64,000 nt of DNA from Verrucomicrobiia bacterium (lineage in GTDB: Bacteria > Verrucomicrobiota > Verrucomicrobiia > Verrucomicrobiales > Akkermansiaceae), in assembly GCA_030432565.1 (NCBI GenBank), contig JAUIGV010000017.1, positions 42,908-106,907 on the forward strand, in the 5' to 3' direction. A model generated the notes under the pieces. The model saw only the letters and a program-made list of their open reading frames with translations. It was not told the DNA's origin and ran no database searches. Of this stretch, positions 35,142 to 45,770 are shown in pieces (position 1 is the stretch's first letter; each line of letters opens with the position of its first letter). Position numbers and translations under genes: made by a program.

Positions 35142-35957
35142 TCAGGACGTCTTCGCCAGCGCAACCACCACCTCTTGTTTCGAAACCACCACTCCGCCGG
35201 GCTGTTCCAAGGTAATGACGAAAGCCTTCGGATCATTAACCACAAGCGGATTGCGAATTGGAATGATGGTGGTTCTCTCGCCCGCCGGAATATCGAAGAC
35301 CCCTCCATCGACCGGCTTTTCATCACGGTCCGGATCGACGATCCAAAGTTGGTATTGTTTCGCGGTCGGCTCGTTTGCGGGAAGATTGGTCAGGCTCATG
35401 TAGCCTTCCTGCAGTTCGTCACTCCAAACCACCTTACCGCTCATTCCCTCGTAGGGTTGTAACCCACCGAATTCAGATTCAACGATATCCCCGGCACGAC
35501 CAAGCAAATTTTGCATCGCTTCGGCCGGCAAGGGAGGTGCCACCGTGGTTTGACCGGCAGTGCTGCTTCCCTCCGGTTTCACAGGAGTGGGTTCCACCAT
35601 GAACTTCCCCACCAAAAGAAGAGCAAGAACTGCTGCCACCAACCATGCGGTCCCGGCATCGCCGGAAAGCTTGCGCCACAAGGACGGGCGAACGATTTTT
35701 TCCCCTTCCGGTTCAAGGACGACAAAGTCAGCCATGCCGGCCTCCAATTCCTTGTGGAGATCGGCGGGCAGATCTTCTTCCTCCGCCCTGAAACCCGCCT
35801 CAAGGGCGGCCGCGGTCATCTCGAGTGAAAAATCAATCTGACAACGCGGATCTTTCGAAAGCTCCTCCCACTCCGCCACTTCCTCGACATCCAGATCTCC
35901 GAGAACCCGGCCGGCTTCGAGTTCTTCAAATCGATTTAAAATCTCCTGGTCGTTCAT
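35142..35957 (-). CDS. Anti-sigma factor, RskA-like
   Basis: A 271-residue membrane protein expected to hold the adjacent ECF sigma factor. The cytoplasmic N-terminus (1-90) is acidic and helical; one transmembrane helix spans about 103-120 (AWLVAAVLALLLVGKFMV). The outer part contains GKVVWSDELQEGYMSLTNLP, KQYQLWIVDPDRDEKPVDGGVF and PKAFVITLEQPGG, the RskA C-terminal (anti-sigma-K) domain pattern. The N-terminus lacks a zinc-binding HxxxCxxC motif, as in RskA-like proteins. The start codon overlaps the stop of the sigma gene (ATGA), so the pair is cotranscribed and translationally coupled. A strong terminator follows. Confidence 0.9.
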   Translation of the reverse strand: MNDQEILNRFEELEAGRVLGDLDVEEVAEWEELSKDPRCQIDFSLEMTAAALEAGFRAEEEDLPADLHKELEAGMADFVVLEPEGEKIVRPSLWRKLSGDAGTAWLVAAVLALLLVGKFMVEPTPVKPEGSSTAGQTTVAPPLPAEAMQNLLGRAGDIVESEFGGLQPYEGMSGKVVWSDELQEGYMSLTNLPANEPTAKQYQLWIVDPDRDEKPVDGGVFDIPAGERTTIIPIRNPLVVNDPKAFVITLEQPGGVVVSKQEVVVALAKTS

Positions 35958-36550
35958 GGCTTGGAAAAAGGTTTCGATTGGTTGCCGTCTGGTCGGCGAA
36001 GTTTGTTTCTAAGTTCGATCAGTCCCCGTCGGAGCCTTGTTTTCACCGTGCCGAGTGGCAGTCCGGTCTTTTCCACAATTTCCGGGTGGGTCATCCCCTG
36101 CTCAAAATGAAGCATGAAAATCTCGCGGGTCTCCTCGGGCAACTCTCCAAGAGCAATCTGCACATCGCTATTGTCGCATCGCAAGGCCGAGGCGGACTCG
36201 ACGGCAGCCCCGGGAAAGGAATCAGCTTCAGGAAGTGGCTCCAGACGGGGCCTGCGGTTTTCCTTGCGCACGAAGTCAATCGCCCGTCGCCGCGCCAGCA
36301 TCCCGACAAAGGTGGTCTCGCTCGCGATGGCTGCATTAAAGCGTTTCGCCGATTTCCATAGGTCGGTAAAAGTCTCCTGCACGATGTCCTCGGCAGCGGA
36401 ATGATTGCTGACATGCTTTTTGGCAATGGACCAAACCAAGGGGCCAAATTTGTGAATGCACGTTTCCATGGCACGTTCGCTTCCCTTGGCAACCTCAAGG
36501 AGGATCCCACCATCTGCTGAAGCTTGAGGTCGGTCGATCACGAACACCAA
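35954..36550 (-). CDS. ECF RNA polymerase sigma factor (SigK-like)
   Basis: A 198-residue sigma-70-family factor of the extracytoplasmic function group. Region 2 runs from CIHKFGPLVWSIAKKHV through AAEDIVQETFTDLWKSAKRF to FVGMLARRRAIDFVRKENRR. Region 4 has LGELPEETREIFMLHFEQGM, HPEIVEKTGLPLGTVKTRLR and RGLIELRNKL. There is no good ATG: the start is a TTG at 36550 or a GTG at 36547 or 36541. It is cotranscribed with its RskA-type anti-sigma factor and lies 78 bp downstream of a fasciclin-domain gene, the same association as SigK, RskA and MPT70/MPT83 in mycobacteria. Autoregulation is likely but the promoter is not recognised. Confidence 0.92.
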   Translation of the reverse strand: MVFVIDRPQASADGGILLEVAKGSERAMETCIHKFGPLVWSIAKKHVSNHSAAEDIVQETFTDLWKSAKRFNAAIASETTFVGMLARRRAIDFVRKENRRPRLEPLPEADSFPGAAVESASALRCDNSDVQIALGELPEETREIFMLHFEQGMTHPEIVEKTGLPLGTVKTRLRRGLIELRNKLRRPDGNQSKPFSKP

Positions 36551-36576
36551 GAGACTACGTCAGGCTGGGAAAGTGT

Positions 36577-36610
36577 CGACCCCGGATTCCCTCACGGGAA
36601 GACGGGGTCG
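36577..36610. terminator. Hairpin between fasciclin and sigma genes
   Basis: A two-part inverted repeat: an 8-bp outer stem CGACCCCG (36577-36584) with CGGGGTCG (36603-36610), a GA/GA internal loop, and an inner 5-bp stem TTCCC/GGGAA closing a TCAC tetraloop. It has no clear T run on the minus strand. It lies 18 bp after the fasciclin stop and could attenuate read-through into the sigma gene or stabilise the fasciclin transcript. Confidence 0.5.
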
Positions 36611-36628
36611 GAGGGAGGAGAATCGAGG

Positions 36629-37129
36629 TTACTTGGAAGGAGGAAGGATCACGGTGTCGATGACGTGAATGACCCCGTTTGAGCACTCGATGTCGGCTTT
36701 GACCACCTTGGCGGAACCATTCAGAGTGAGCGCCTTGTCCTTCACCGCGAGAGCGATGTCTTTCTTGTTCAAGGCAGTTGCCTTATCAAGTGTCACCGCG
36801 GTCTTGGCCATCACTTTACCCGAAACAACATGGTAGGTGAGGATGGCAACGAGCTTGTCCTTGTTCTCTGGCTTGAGCAACATCGCAAGGGTCTCCTTGG
36901 GAAGCTTGGCAAAGGCCTCGTCGGTAGGAGCAAAGACCGTGAACGGGCCCTTGCCTTTCATGGTGTCAACAAGGTCGGCGGCGCCGAGGGCAGCGGCAAG
37001 AGTCTTGAAGGAACCGGCTGCGACGGCGGTATCGACGATATCTTTTTTCTCTCCCTTGTGATGATCGGCCGAGGCTGTTGAGACGAGGGCGAAGAATCCG
37101 AGGAGGATGGAGGTGGCTAATGCTTTCAT
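36629..37129 (-). CDS. Secreted fasciclin-domain protein
   Basis: A 166-residue exported protein with one fasciclin (FAS1) domain. The start at 37129 gives the signal peptide [21 protein letters not shown]. The FAS1 hallmarks are both present: H1 region [19 protein letters not shown] and the YH motif ILTYHVVSG, then the H2-like end [16 protein letters not shown]1 domains act in cell adhesion; in mycobacteria the FAS1 proteins MPT70 and MPT83 are the main SigK targets. This gene lies directly upstream of an ECF sigma/RskA-type pair on the same strand, so control by that sigma factor is likely. A sequence resembling the mycobacterial SigK box lies very close to the start, but the spacing makes a functional promoter there doubtful. 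Confidence 0.92.
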   Translation of the reverse strand: MKALATSILLGFFALVSTASADHHKGEKKDIVDTAVAAGSFKTLAAALGAADLVDTMKGKGPFTVFAPTDEAFAKLPKETLAMLLKPENKDKLVAILTYHVVSGKVMAKTAVTLDKATALNKKDIALAVKDKALTLNGSAKVVKADIECSNGVIHVIDTVILPPSK

Positions 37130-37240
37130 TTTTCTGAGTTGGGTTGGATTTGTTGGAAGCTCTTTGATGGCTTGCAACAGGGTCTTCGCGCAGACGCGGA
37201 TTTCAGATTCAACAAAGTGAAATCTTTTTCTGGCTCCGGG

Positions 37241-37729
37241 ATGTGGGCCCCATACTTTGGGAACACGGGACGACGAACCCGCCTATTCAAAACCACCGCT
37301 GTGTCTGAAGTCTTCGAAAAAATCCCCAAGGAGCGGCATCTTTCGCTCTGCCCCTGCAAAAGCAAAAAAGCCTACCGGGACTGCTGCCTCCCCTTTCACC
37401 AAAACAAGGCACTTCCAAAAACCGCCGAGGCTCTCATGCGTTCCCGCTACAGCGCCTTCTTTTTTAGATTGGCCGACTACCTTGTCGAAACCACTCACCC
37501 CGACTCGCGTGGCGACAGCCTTCAACGTGAACTTGAAGATACCATCCACCACACCGACTGGAAATTCCTCACCATCGTCTCCACCTCCAAAGGCCAGGAA
37601 GAAGACAAGCGTGGCAAGGTCGAATTCATTGCCGACTACTACTGGGACGGAGAAGTCCAGCAGCTCCACGAACATTCCCGGTTTCGCCGACATCAGGGAA
37701 ACTGGAAATACTACGACGACAAGGGATAG
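37241..37729 (+). CDS. ychJ: YchJ-family SEC-C motif protein
   Basis: A small cytosolic protein of the YchJ (UPF0225) family. The N-terminal half has the metal-binding SEC-C-like motif [19 protein letters not shown]. Then comes [28 protein letters not shown], the family core (SRYSAF..Y..TTHP), and a beta-sheet end [11 protein letters not shown] with HEHSRF. The start is unsure: ATG at 37241 gives 162 residues; GTG at 37301 gives 142 and begins closer to the motif, as in most members. It is divergent from the fasciclin gene and convergent with the sulfatase gene, 9 bp apart. Role not established; SEC-C motifs bind zinc and often tie proteins to the SecA/translation machinery. Confidence 0.82.
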   Translation: MWAPYFGNTGRRTRLFKTTAVSEVFEKIPKERHLSLCPCKSKKAYRDCCLPFHQNKALPKTAEALMRSRYSAFFFRLADYLVETTHPDSRGDSLQRELEDTIHHTDWKFLTIVSTSKGQEEDKRGKVEFIADYYWDGEVQQLHEHSRFRRHQGNWKYYDDKG

Positions 37730-37738
37730 GCCGCCAAA

Positions 37739-39265
37739 TCACCTCGCCAACCGGGGAGCCGAATACCCCTGCCCGCGAATCTTCATCATCGCGGCCTGCA
37801 TCGCTTTCACCTTCCCGGGGTGCTGCCCCGCGATGTCATTTCGCTGTCCCATATCCTTCTTGAGATTAAAAAGCTTTGGCGTCTTGCTCTCCACCTTGGG
37901 ATACCCGTGCTTCTCCTCCCACTTCTTGTCCACCCGGGAACGATACCCGCTCTTCCCAACCACCAGGACCCAATCGCCCTCGCGATACGCCCACGAATCC
38001 GGATAAGTATTGTGAATGTGACTCTTCCGGACCGAGTCCACCTCTCCCTTGAGCAAGGGCAGAAGATCATGGGAATCTTCTGCCGCGTTTTTCTTCGGCA
38101 ACTTGTAATCCACCACCGACGCCAGCGTCGCCATGATGTCGATCTGGGAAATGAGAGCCTCACTCACACTGCCCGCCTTGGTCACCCCCGGATACTTGAT
38201 CAGAAAAGGGACATGATGTCCTCCTTCGTATATGTCGCGCTTCAATCCCCGAAAGGGATGGGCCGACCAATGATCAAATTTCTGATCGCGCGCATAGGCA
38301 TAATGCTCCGGCCCATTGTCCGCCGAAAAAATCACGATGGTGTCATCGGCCTGTCCCGACTCTTGCAGCGCTTTCAATAACTGCCCGATGGAGTGATCCG
38401 TTTCATAAACGAAATCCCCGTAGGCTCCTGCCTTTGATTTCCCATCGAACTCATCATTCGGAATGATGGGCGCATGCGGAGCAGGGTAGGCAAAATAGAG
38501 AAAAAACGGCTCCTCCGATTTCGCTGCCGACTTGATATACTCGACCCCCTTCTTTGTCGTCGTCGGGATATTCTCATAGGGATCCCACCCAGTCACCATG
38601 GGCCCCGGCCGGCACTCCCAGTTCCCCTCCTTGATCGTCTTCCATTTGCTCGTCTGCATGACGGTGTCCGGAGCCTTCACCACCTTGTCATTCTCAATCC
38701 AACAATAGGGCGGAAAATTGATCACGGTGTCGCCGAAGTAATAATCAAATCCATGATCCAGAGGCCCGTTTGGAATCGACTTACTCCAATCAAAAGCCTC
38801 CGGGCCCAGCTGCTGCTTCTTTCGCTTCCCGTCCTGCACCGTCGTCGCCTTGACCTCCTTCTTGCGGATTGCCTCCCAGTCCCAGCCCAGATGCCACTTC
38901 CCGATCGCTGCCGTCTTGTAGCCCTTTTCCTTGAGCATTTCCGGCAAAGTGAGGCGCTCCGGCTTGAACACCGAATTACCAAAAACATTCACGATCCCGT
39001 GAAAATCACGCCAATGATGACGCCCGGTCAGCAGGGCAAATCGCGACGGCGTGCAAATCCCCGAGGAAGAATGCCCGTCCGTAAAACGCATCGACTCCCT
39101 GGCCAACCGGTCCAGATTCGGGGTCGGGATCTTGCTTTCGTCATTGTAGCAACCCAAGTCTCCAAATCCCAGGTCATCAGCGTAAAGAATCAAAACATTC
39201 GGCTGCTTCGCCCACGCTCCACCGAGCAAAAAAATCCAAAAAACTGCTGAAAGTTGCACTATCAT
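37739..39265 (-). CDS. Secreted sulfatase (arylsulfatase type)
   Basis: A 508-residue exported sulfatase that would cut sulfate esters from sulfated polysaccharides. The start at 39265 gives the signal [19 protein letters not shown]; a longer frame starts at 39361 but overlaps the divergent gene. Metal ligands appear as [18 protein letters not shown]. The maturation motif is [16 protein letters not shown], where Cys71 would be converted to formylglycine. IGKWHLGWD is the second signature. The C-terminal region has [16 protein letters not shown]. The maturase is not in the window. It shares its promoter region with the divergent DUF1592 cytochrome at 39353, only 87 bp apart, so the two may be coregulated. 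Substrate class cannot be told without SulfAtlas comparison. Confidence 0.93.
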   Translation of the reverse strand: MIVQLSAVFWIFLLGGAWAKQPNVLILYADDLGFGDLGCYNDESKIPTPNLDRLARESMRFTDGHSSSGICTPSRFALLTGRHHWRDFHGIVNVFGNSVFKPERLTLPEMLKEKGYKTAAIGKWHLGWDWEAIRKKEVKATTVQDGKRKKQQLGPEAFDWSKSIPNGPLDHGFDYYFGDTVINFPPYCWIENDKVVKAPDTVMQTSKWKTIKEGNWECRPGPMVTGWDPYENIPTTTKKGVEYIKSAAKSEEPFFLYFAYPAPHAPIIPNDEFDGKSKAGAYGDFVYETDHSIGQLLKALQESGQADDTIVIFSADNGPEHYAYARDQKFDHWSAHPFRGLKRDIYEGGHHVPFLIKYPGVTKAGSVSEALISQIDIMATLASVVDYKLPKKNAAEDSHDLLPLLKGEVDSVRKSHIHNTYPDSWAYREGDWVLVVGKSGYRSRVDKKWEEKHGYPKVESKTPKLFNLKKDMGQRNDIAGQHPGKVKAMQAAMMKIRGQGYSAPRLAR

Positions 39266-39352
39266 GGTTTTAGAAACTACCAAATCCCGCTTCACCGCCA
39301 AGCGGCATCTCCACTGATACATTACCAACCCGATTTCCGTATCCGCTCCGAA

Positions 39353-41212
39353 ATGCGCCACCTCGCCGCCATCCTTCTTTTCCTCGGCTCCCTGATGCCT
39401 TCCCTGGCCGATCGCTTCAGCGAGCAGATACAGCCGATTTTAAAAAAACACTGCATCTCCTGCCACGGACCCGAAAAGCAAAAAGGCGGAATCACCCTGC
39501 ACGAAATCGACTCGCTCGATGCCGCCTTTAAAAAATTCCAGCTTCTCGAGAATGTCATCGATCAGGTCGATTACAAGGAAATGCCACCCGATGACGAAGA
39601 CGTCCAACCCACGGACGCAGAGCGCGAAGCGCTTATCAAGGCCCTCTCCGAAGTGGTCGACCGGGTCAAATCCGGCAACGTCCCCCAGCGTGCCGGACGC
39701 ACCACTCTTCGCCGCCTCAATCGCAATGAATACCACTACACGGTCCGCGAACTCTTCGGGGTCAACTTCAACCCATCGAAAGACTTCCCTGCCGATGGTG
39801 CCGGCGGCGAAGGCTTCGACAATATGGCCGATGCCCTTTTCTCAACCCCGACACTCCTCGAGAAATATCTCGGCGCCGCCAAAAAGGTAGTCGATGCCGT
39901 CTACGCTGATCCGACACTTAAAAAAAGAGTCATTTTCAAATCGCCTGACGCCGAAAACGACTCCAAATCCACAGCCGAACAAGTTCTCTCCTACCACGCC
40001 ACCCGCGCCTATCGCCGCCGCACCAACGGGGAAGACCTGGCCCCGCTCCTGAACGCCTTCGCCAAAGGTCAAAAAGCCGGACTCAATTTCGAGCAAGCCC
40101 TCCGTGCTCCCCTCACCGCCCTCCTCATCAATCCGCGCTTCCTCTTCCGTGCCGAGCACGACGAACCCGGCAAGGACGAATGGCCGCTCAACGATTTTGA
40201 AATCGCCTCCCGCCTCTCTTACTTTCTTTGGTCCTCCATGCCCGACCGCGAACTTTTTAAGCTCGCTGACGAAGGACTACTCCGAAACCCCAGGGTCCTC
40301 CGTGAGCAAACCCTCCGCATGATCGCCGATCCGAAGTTTGAAAACTTCGCCCGCCACTTCGCCGGACGCTGGCTTGAGTTCGACAAGATGATCGATCAAG
40401 TCGAACCGGATCCAAAACGCTTCCCCACCTTCACCCCCGAACTCCGGCGCTCCATGTATTACGAAAGTGTCGAGTTTTTCACCCACCTCATCCGCAAAGA
40501 TCGTCCTGTCACCGAACTCATCGATAGCGACTACACCTTCGCCAACGCCACTCTCGCCCGCCACTACCGACTCAAGGAAACCGTGACCGGAAACGAACTT
40601 CGCAAGGTCAAGTTACACGACCAAAACCGTGGCGGCGTTCTTGGCATGGGTAGCATTCTCACCGCCACCTCACTTCCCCTCCGCACCAGCCCGGTTCATC
40701 GTGGCGTCTGGATCCTCGACGCCATGCTGGGCGACCCGGCTCCTCCGCCGCCGCCGGATGCCGGTGAACTTCCCGCCGACGACACCAAGGCCGCTGGACT
40801 CACTTTTCGCCAGCAACTCGATCTCCATCGAAAGGCCAAACAGTGTGCCAGCTGCCACGCCCGCATCGACCCTCTCGGCTTCGGATTGGAAAATTTCGAC
40901 GCCATTGGTCGCTGGCGCACCAAAGATGCCAATGGCAAAGCAATTGACAGCTCCGCCACCCTTCCCGGCGACATCACCTTTTCCACTCCCAAGGAATTGA
41001 AACAACTCCTTCTGGCCGGCAAGGATAAGTTTGCCGCCAACATGACCCGCAAGCTCATTAGCTACGCCACCGGCCGCGGACTCGAGTATTACGATGAAGT
41101 CACCGTCAACCAGATCGTCGCCGCGATCGCAAAGGAGGACTACTCTTCCCGCGAACTCATCTTCGAGATCGTCAACTCACGCCCTTTTCTCAATCGCTCG
41201 ATGACCCGCTAA
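39353..41212 (+). CDS. Planctomycete-type cytochrome c, DUF1592/DUF1588/DUF1585 protein (second copy)
   Basis: A 619-residue exported protein, start 39353 (signal [19 protein letters not shown]). The first heme motif is [14 protein letters not shown] (Cys34, Cys37, His38). It continues with DUF1587 ([19 protein letters not shown]) and DUF1595 ([20 protein letters not shown]). Then come DUF1592 ([20 protein letters not shown]), DUF1588 ([25 protein letters not shown]) with a second motif CASCH, and DUF1585 ([14 protein letters not shown]). It is shorter than the copy at 32330 because the carbohydrate-binding-like insert is missing. No DUF1552 partner is adjacent; instead it is divergent from a sulfatase and followed by a serine hydrolase. 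Possibly a periplasmic redox protein for surface polymer oxidation; the substrate is unknown. Confidence 0.93.
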   Translation: MRHLAAILLFLGSLMPSLADRFSEQIQPILKKHCISCHGPEKQKGGITLHEIDSLDAAFKKFQLLENVIDQVDYKEMPPDDEDVQPTDAEREALIKALSEVVDRVKSGNVPQRAGRTTLRRLNRNEYHYTVRELFGVNFNPSKDFPADGAGGEGFDNMADALFSTPTLLEKYLGAAKKVVDAVYADPTLKKRVIFKSPDAENDSKSTAEQVLSYHATRAYRRRTNGEDLAPLLNAFAKGQKAGLNFEQALRAPLTALLINPRFLFRAEHDEPGKDEWPLNDFEIASRLSYFLWSSMPDRELFKLADEGLLRNPRVLREQTLRMIADPKFENFARHFAGRWLEFDKMIDQVEPDPKRFPTFTPELRRSMYYESVEFFTHLIRKDRPVTELIDSDYTFANATLARHYRLKETVTGNELRKVKLHDQNRGGVLGMGSILTATSLPLRTSPVHRGVWILDAMLGDPAPPPPPDAGELPADDTKAAGLTFRQQLDLHRKAKQCASCHARIDPLGFGLENFDAIGRWRTKDANGKAIDSSATLPGDITFSTPKELKQLLLAGKDKFAANMTRKLISYATGRGLEYYDEVTVNQIVAAIAKEDYSSRELIFEIVNSRPFLNRSMTR

Positions 41213-41290
41213 GCCGTCTGGATGAAGGCGGCCTCGACTTCCCCTCCTCCAGCCCTACCCTGCCGAAGGCGGCCTTCCCGCCATGCCATC

Positions 41291-42676
41291 ATGGGTAAAA
41301 CAAAGTCTAAAAAACGAAAAATCCTTCTCGCCCTTGCGGCCCTTCTGCTCGCGGTCCTATCGATCGCAGCGTGGCAGGTTTACCCCTTTCTTCCTGTCGG
41401 ATCCGCCTACAAAGCCAAGATTGTCTGCTCGGCAGTTTTCCTGTCCGGCCGGGACGAAGCTTCAGTTCTCAATGAAGATGTCCATGCCGATTCCGGTCTC
41501 CTTCGCGTGCTCGACTTCTTCGATGTGGAGGTCGACCACAAAAACAAGTCGGTCACGGCTTCCTTTTACGGCCTGGTCTCCCGGACCGCCGTCTTTCGCG
41601 AGGGCATTGGTGCCACCCTGACCCACGAGGTAGCAATCGAAGATCTCCGCGCTGAAAAGAGTCCGATCGCAGCTCCGGCCCCGCTCTCTCCCGACCTGCC
41701 ATGGCCCGATGGGGAGAGGGTCGATCCCGCTGGAATTGCCGCTGTCGATGCGGAAGTCGCCTCGGCTTTTGAAGAACCAAATCCAGACTCTCTTCTAAGA
41801 ACCCGGGCCGTCGTTGTCGTTCACAACGGTCGCATCATTGCCGAACAATACGCGCCGGGGATCTCTCGAGACACTCCGCTCTTGGGGTGGTCGATGGCCA
41901 AGAGCATCACCAACGCCCTCGCCGGAATTCTTGAGCAGAAAAAGGAAATTTCGCGCGATTCAAATGATCTTCTCACCCTCTGGCGCCAAGCGAACGACCC
42001 ACGATCTAAGATCACTTTCAAACAACTCCTCAATATGAGCAGTGGCCTTGAATTCCGGGAAGTCTACTCCGGCATCAACGACGTCACCAAGATGCTCTTT
42101 CAAAGAAGTGACGCCAGCGGATTTGCCGCAGCAAAACCTCTTCTCCATCAACCGGGGACCAAATATGAATACTCCAGTGGCACCAGCAATATCATCTGCC
42201 GGGTCATTCGCGAGACCATCGATGACGATAAGCTCTATCACGCCTTTCCCTACGTGGAATTGTTTCACCCCATCGGCGCCACCTCGGCCGTGATTGAACG
42301 GGACGCCAAAGGGACTTTCATCGGATCATCCTTCATGTATGCCACCGCGCGGGACTGGGCCCGCATTGGCCTCCTCTACGCCAACGACGGCGTCTGGAAC
42401 GGCAGGCGCATCCTGCCGGAAGGCTGGGTCGACTACTCCCGCACCCCGGCTCCTGCTGACACGGAGAAAAAACACGGCGCCCATTTTTGGCTCCGCTTCT
42501 TGGACAAGGCCGATCTCCCCAAGGGCACCTTCCACATGTCGGGCCACGAAGGACAATTCGTCACCATCATTCCCGAGGAAAAGCTCGTGGTCGTGCGACT
42601 CGGCCTCACTCTGAAATCAGGTGCCTGGAAACAGGAGGATTTTGTCGGAAGGATACGCGAAGCCCTTGGCAAGTAA
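41291..42676 (+). CDS. Serine hydrolase of the beta-lactamase/6-aminohexanoate-dimer hydrolase family
   Basis: A 461-residue protein with an N-terminal membrane anchor or signal (KKRKILLALAALLLAVLSIAAW) and a class C beta-lactamase-fold domain. The nucleophile motif is SMAKSITNALAG with Ser201 and Lys204; the second motif is a tyrosine loop (KYEYSSGTSNIICRVI), and HMSGHEGQF stands where the KTG/HxG strand is expected. Such enzymes include esterases, D-aminopeptidases and nylon-oligomer hydrolases, so the substrate is open. The start at 41291 (MGKTKSKKR) is preferred to 41222, whose first 23 codons look like intergenic sequence. It follows the DUF1592 gene by about 80 bp and precedes an SGNH hydrolase on the same strand. 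Confidence 0.88.
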   Translation: MGKTKSKKRKILLALAALLLAVLSIAAWQVYPFLPVGSAYKAKIVCSAVFLSGRDEASVLNEDVHADSGLLRVLDFFDVEVDHKNKSVTASFYGLVSRTAVFREGIGATLTHEVAIEDLRAEKSPIAAPAPLSPDLPWPDGERVDPAGIAAVDAEVASAFEEPNPDSLLRTRAVVVVHNGRIIAEQYAPGISRDTPLLGWSMAKSITNALAGILEQKKEISRDSNDLLTLWRQANDPRSKITFKQLLNMSSGLEFREVYSGINDVTKMLFQRSDASGFAAAKPLLHQPGTKYEYSSGTSNIICRVIRETIDDDKLYHAFPYVELFHPIGATSAVIERDAKGTFIGSSFMYATARDWARIGLLYANDGVWNGRRILPEGWVDYSRTPAPADTEKKHGAHFWLRFLDKADLPKGTFHMSGHEGQFVTIIPEEKLVVVRLGLTLKSGAWKQEDFVGRIREALGK

Positions 42677-42736
42677 CGCTCATGGTGGATGAACCCTCGA
42701 TTGAAAAAATCTGCCAACCATTCCGGTAGTGGTGGG

Positions 42737-44788
42737 ATGAATCATTCGGCAGCTATTCAGGCTTTCCTTGTCCTCTTGAGCTCTGCGAGCCTTTCGTCCG
42801 CCCTGGATTATGTGTGGACCGGGAAGGGAGACGCCATGAAGTTGTCCGCGCCCACGGAACCGGTCAAAGTACGTCTGGCAAAGAGCGTCAAATTGACCTC
42901 GGTGTCCTTTGATCCCGGCGCCTTGAATGCGATCGAAATTCAAGGTGAGCCCCTTGAGCTGGCGGATGGTTCCCGGGTTGAGTTTCTGAAACTTCCCGGC
43001 GACGTGGGAATGGGCAAGACGGCCTCGGCAACGATTTCCAGCGACCTCAAGTTGTCGGGCCGGGTCGCCCTCATGAATCAAAACCGTCATTACCTTGGCG
43101 GAGAAAAGCTGTTGATCACCGGAGCGATCAAGGGCGACGGGAAGCTTTTCATCGGTGGAGTTAAAGGAGGCATCGTACAGCTCACCGGTGACAACTCGGG
43201 ATATCTCGGCCGCGTCATCATCGAGAGTGGCAGCCTGATGTTGGGACATTCCTCCGCCCTGGGCTCGGGGCAGGAAGCCGTCACCTTGAAGGGAGGAGCC
43301 CTCGTCATGGGAGCCCGCGTCTCAACCATCCATGACCTCGAAGTCCTGGCGAATGCGGAATGGGACGCCCATGGCCCGAACGGAACGCACGATGGCAGAA
43401 TCACGATTCACAAAGGCGCTGTTTTAACCGTCAGAAACGGAGGCGGAAACACCACAACCTGGCGGGGTGAAGTTTCCGGGCCCGGAAATCTCGTCTTCAC
43501 CGCCCATGGTACGACTTTTGCCGGAGATCGCCCCAACACCCTTCGGGGTGCGGTGACGATCGGAGGATCATCACGGGGCGCCACCATCATGGCGAGAACG
43601 ACCGGAACTGATGTCGTCCCCCGGTCCCTGGTGATGACGTCCAACGGAACTCTCCGTTGGGCTGCTGATGAACAAATCGCTGACAGCGCTTCGGTGACTT
43701 TTCAGGGAGAAGTTCCCACTCTGAAATTGGCCGGGCACAAGGAGCGTGCCGGAATCCTCGACCTCCAGGGAGATGCGCGCATTGATCTCGGCCAGAACGG
43801 CGAGCTGAGTTTTTCCGATAGCTCTGGAATCAGTTGGCATCCGGAGAAAGTGATCATGATCGAGGGCCATGGAACAATCCGTTTTGGAGAAGGTGAGCCG
43901 GGGTTGACAAAGGAGCAATTGCGGCGGATTGGCTTTGTGAACCCAGTAGGGCAACCGGCCGGAACCTACACCGCCAGGCTTTCCAAGGATGGAAAATTGT
44001 TACCCACCAACAATCTCGTGGTTCCGGAGAACCTTCCGGTCGATCTCTCAGCGCAAGCCGATGCCCGGCGGCGTGCCCTCTATGAAGTGGAGGGCCTTTT
44101 GGAACTCACCGGCGGAAAAACACCACTCACAAAACCCGGCACCGTCATCTCTTTCTATGGAGACTCCATCACCTGGGGCGGCGGATATCTCAACCTGATC
44201 GGAAAGGCTATCTCGGAGAGTGAACGAACCAAAGACCTTGGCATAAAATTAGTCAATCATGGCGTCAACGGAGGCGGCGTCCTCACCCTTCGTGATGGCG
44301 ACAAAGGCACGGCCCACTATGGAAACAGAAGACCCCGGCCTTTTGCCGAAACGATCGCCGAAGACAAACCCGATGTCGTGGTCATCTCCATCGGGGTGAA
44401 CGATGTCTGGTGGCGCAAGACGCCACCAGGTCAGTTCGAGAAGGCCCTCACCGATCTTGTGGTCCGGGCAAAAAAAGCCGGAGCACGACCCGTGCTCGCC
44501 ACTCTGGCGATCATGAAAGAAAAGGTCGGCGAGAGAAACGCCAAGTGCGATGACTATGCTGGGATTGCTCGAAAAGTGGCTCGGGACACCGACGCGACTC
44601 TGGTGGATCTCCGCTCCGCGTTTATGGCCTGCATGGAGAGCGAAAGCATCGTCGTCCGTCCCGGAGGAGCTTGGACCAGCGATGGCAAACTCCTCACTCA
44701 CGATGGCGTGCATCCCAATGCACGAGGTAATCGACTACTGGCCGAACTCATTGCACAGGGAATTTCCCGGTCGATCAAGGATCGTTAG
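42737..44788 (+). CDS. Exported SGNH/GDSL hydrolase with N-terminal autotransporter-like repeat domain
   Basis: A 683-residue protein. The start at 42737 (MNHSAAIQAFLVLLSSASLSSA) gives a signal peptide. Residues 25-440 form a beta-rich repeat region, with LTGDNSGYLGRVIIESGSLMLGHSSAL typical of autotransporter-associated/passenger-like repeats that fold as a beta-helix. The C-terminal part is an SGNH esterase: block I ISFYGDSITWGGGY (Ser477), block III VVISIGVNDVWW (Asn), and block V LLTHDGVHPNARGN (Asp656, His659). There is no beta-barrel translocator. It may deacylate polysaccharide bound by the N-terminal helix, by analogy with carbohydrate esterases; this is inference. It lies in a run of plus-strand genes between the serine hydrolase and cysQ. 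Confidence 0.88.
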   Translation: MNHSAAIQAFLVLLSSASLSSALDYVWTGKGDAMKLSAPTEPVKVRLAKSVKLTSVSFDPGALNAIEIQGEPLELADGSRVEFLKLPGDVGMGKTASATISSDLKLSGRVALMNQNRHYLGGEKLLITGAIKGDGKLFIGGVKGGIVQLTGDNSGYLGRVIIESGSLMLGHSSALGSGQEAVTLKGGALVMGARVSTIHDLEVLANAEWDAHGPNGTHDGRITIHKGAVLTVRNGGGNTTTWRGEVSGPGNLVFTAHGTTFAGDRPNTLRGAVTIGGSSRGATIMARTTGTDVVPRSLVMTSNGTLRWAADEQIADSASVTFQGEVPTLKLAGHKERAGILDLQGDARIDLGQNGELSFSDSSGISWHPEKVIMIEGHGTIRFGEGEPGLTKEQLRRIGFVNPVGQPAGTYTARLSKDGKLLPTNNLVVPENLPVDLSAQADARRRALYEVEGLLELTGGKTPLTKPGTVISFYGDSITWGGGYLNLIGKAISESERTKDLGIKLVNHGVNGGGVLTLRDGDKGTAHYGNRRPRPFAETIAEDKPDVVVISIGVNDVWWRKTPPGQFEKALTDLVVRAKKAGARPVLATLAIMKEKVGERNAKCDDYAGIARKVARDTDATLVDLRSAFMACMESESIVVRPGGAWTSDGKLLTHDGVHPNARGNRLLAELIAQGISRSIKDR

Positions 44789-44931
44789 CAGCCATCCGTA
44801 GCCCTGTGATAACCTCAAGGTGCGGATTGACCATCGTTAAAAGATCAGCCTGTGGGATCTTGAGGGGTTCATGCGCACCACCAACCCACCATAATGATTG
44901 CAAGCCCAGGCAGGGAGAGTTATGCAGCCGC

Positions 44932-45708
<777 letters not shown>

Positions 45709-45770
45709 GCCTCCCGAAACCGGATTGAAGATCGACAGCAGAAGTTTCCACAAGCCATAGTCCGGCTTGC

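Noticed and set aside
37060..37129. A match to the mycobacterial SigK promoter (CCATCC and CCGAAT boxes) upstream of the fasciclin gene
   Set aside because: The best candidate (CCATCA, 17 bp, CCAACC) has mismatches in both boxes and would leave a leader of only a few bases before the start codon; not strong enough to list as a promoter.
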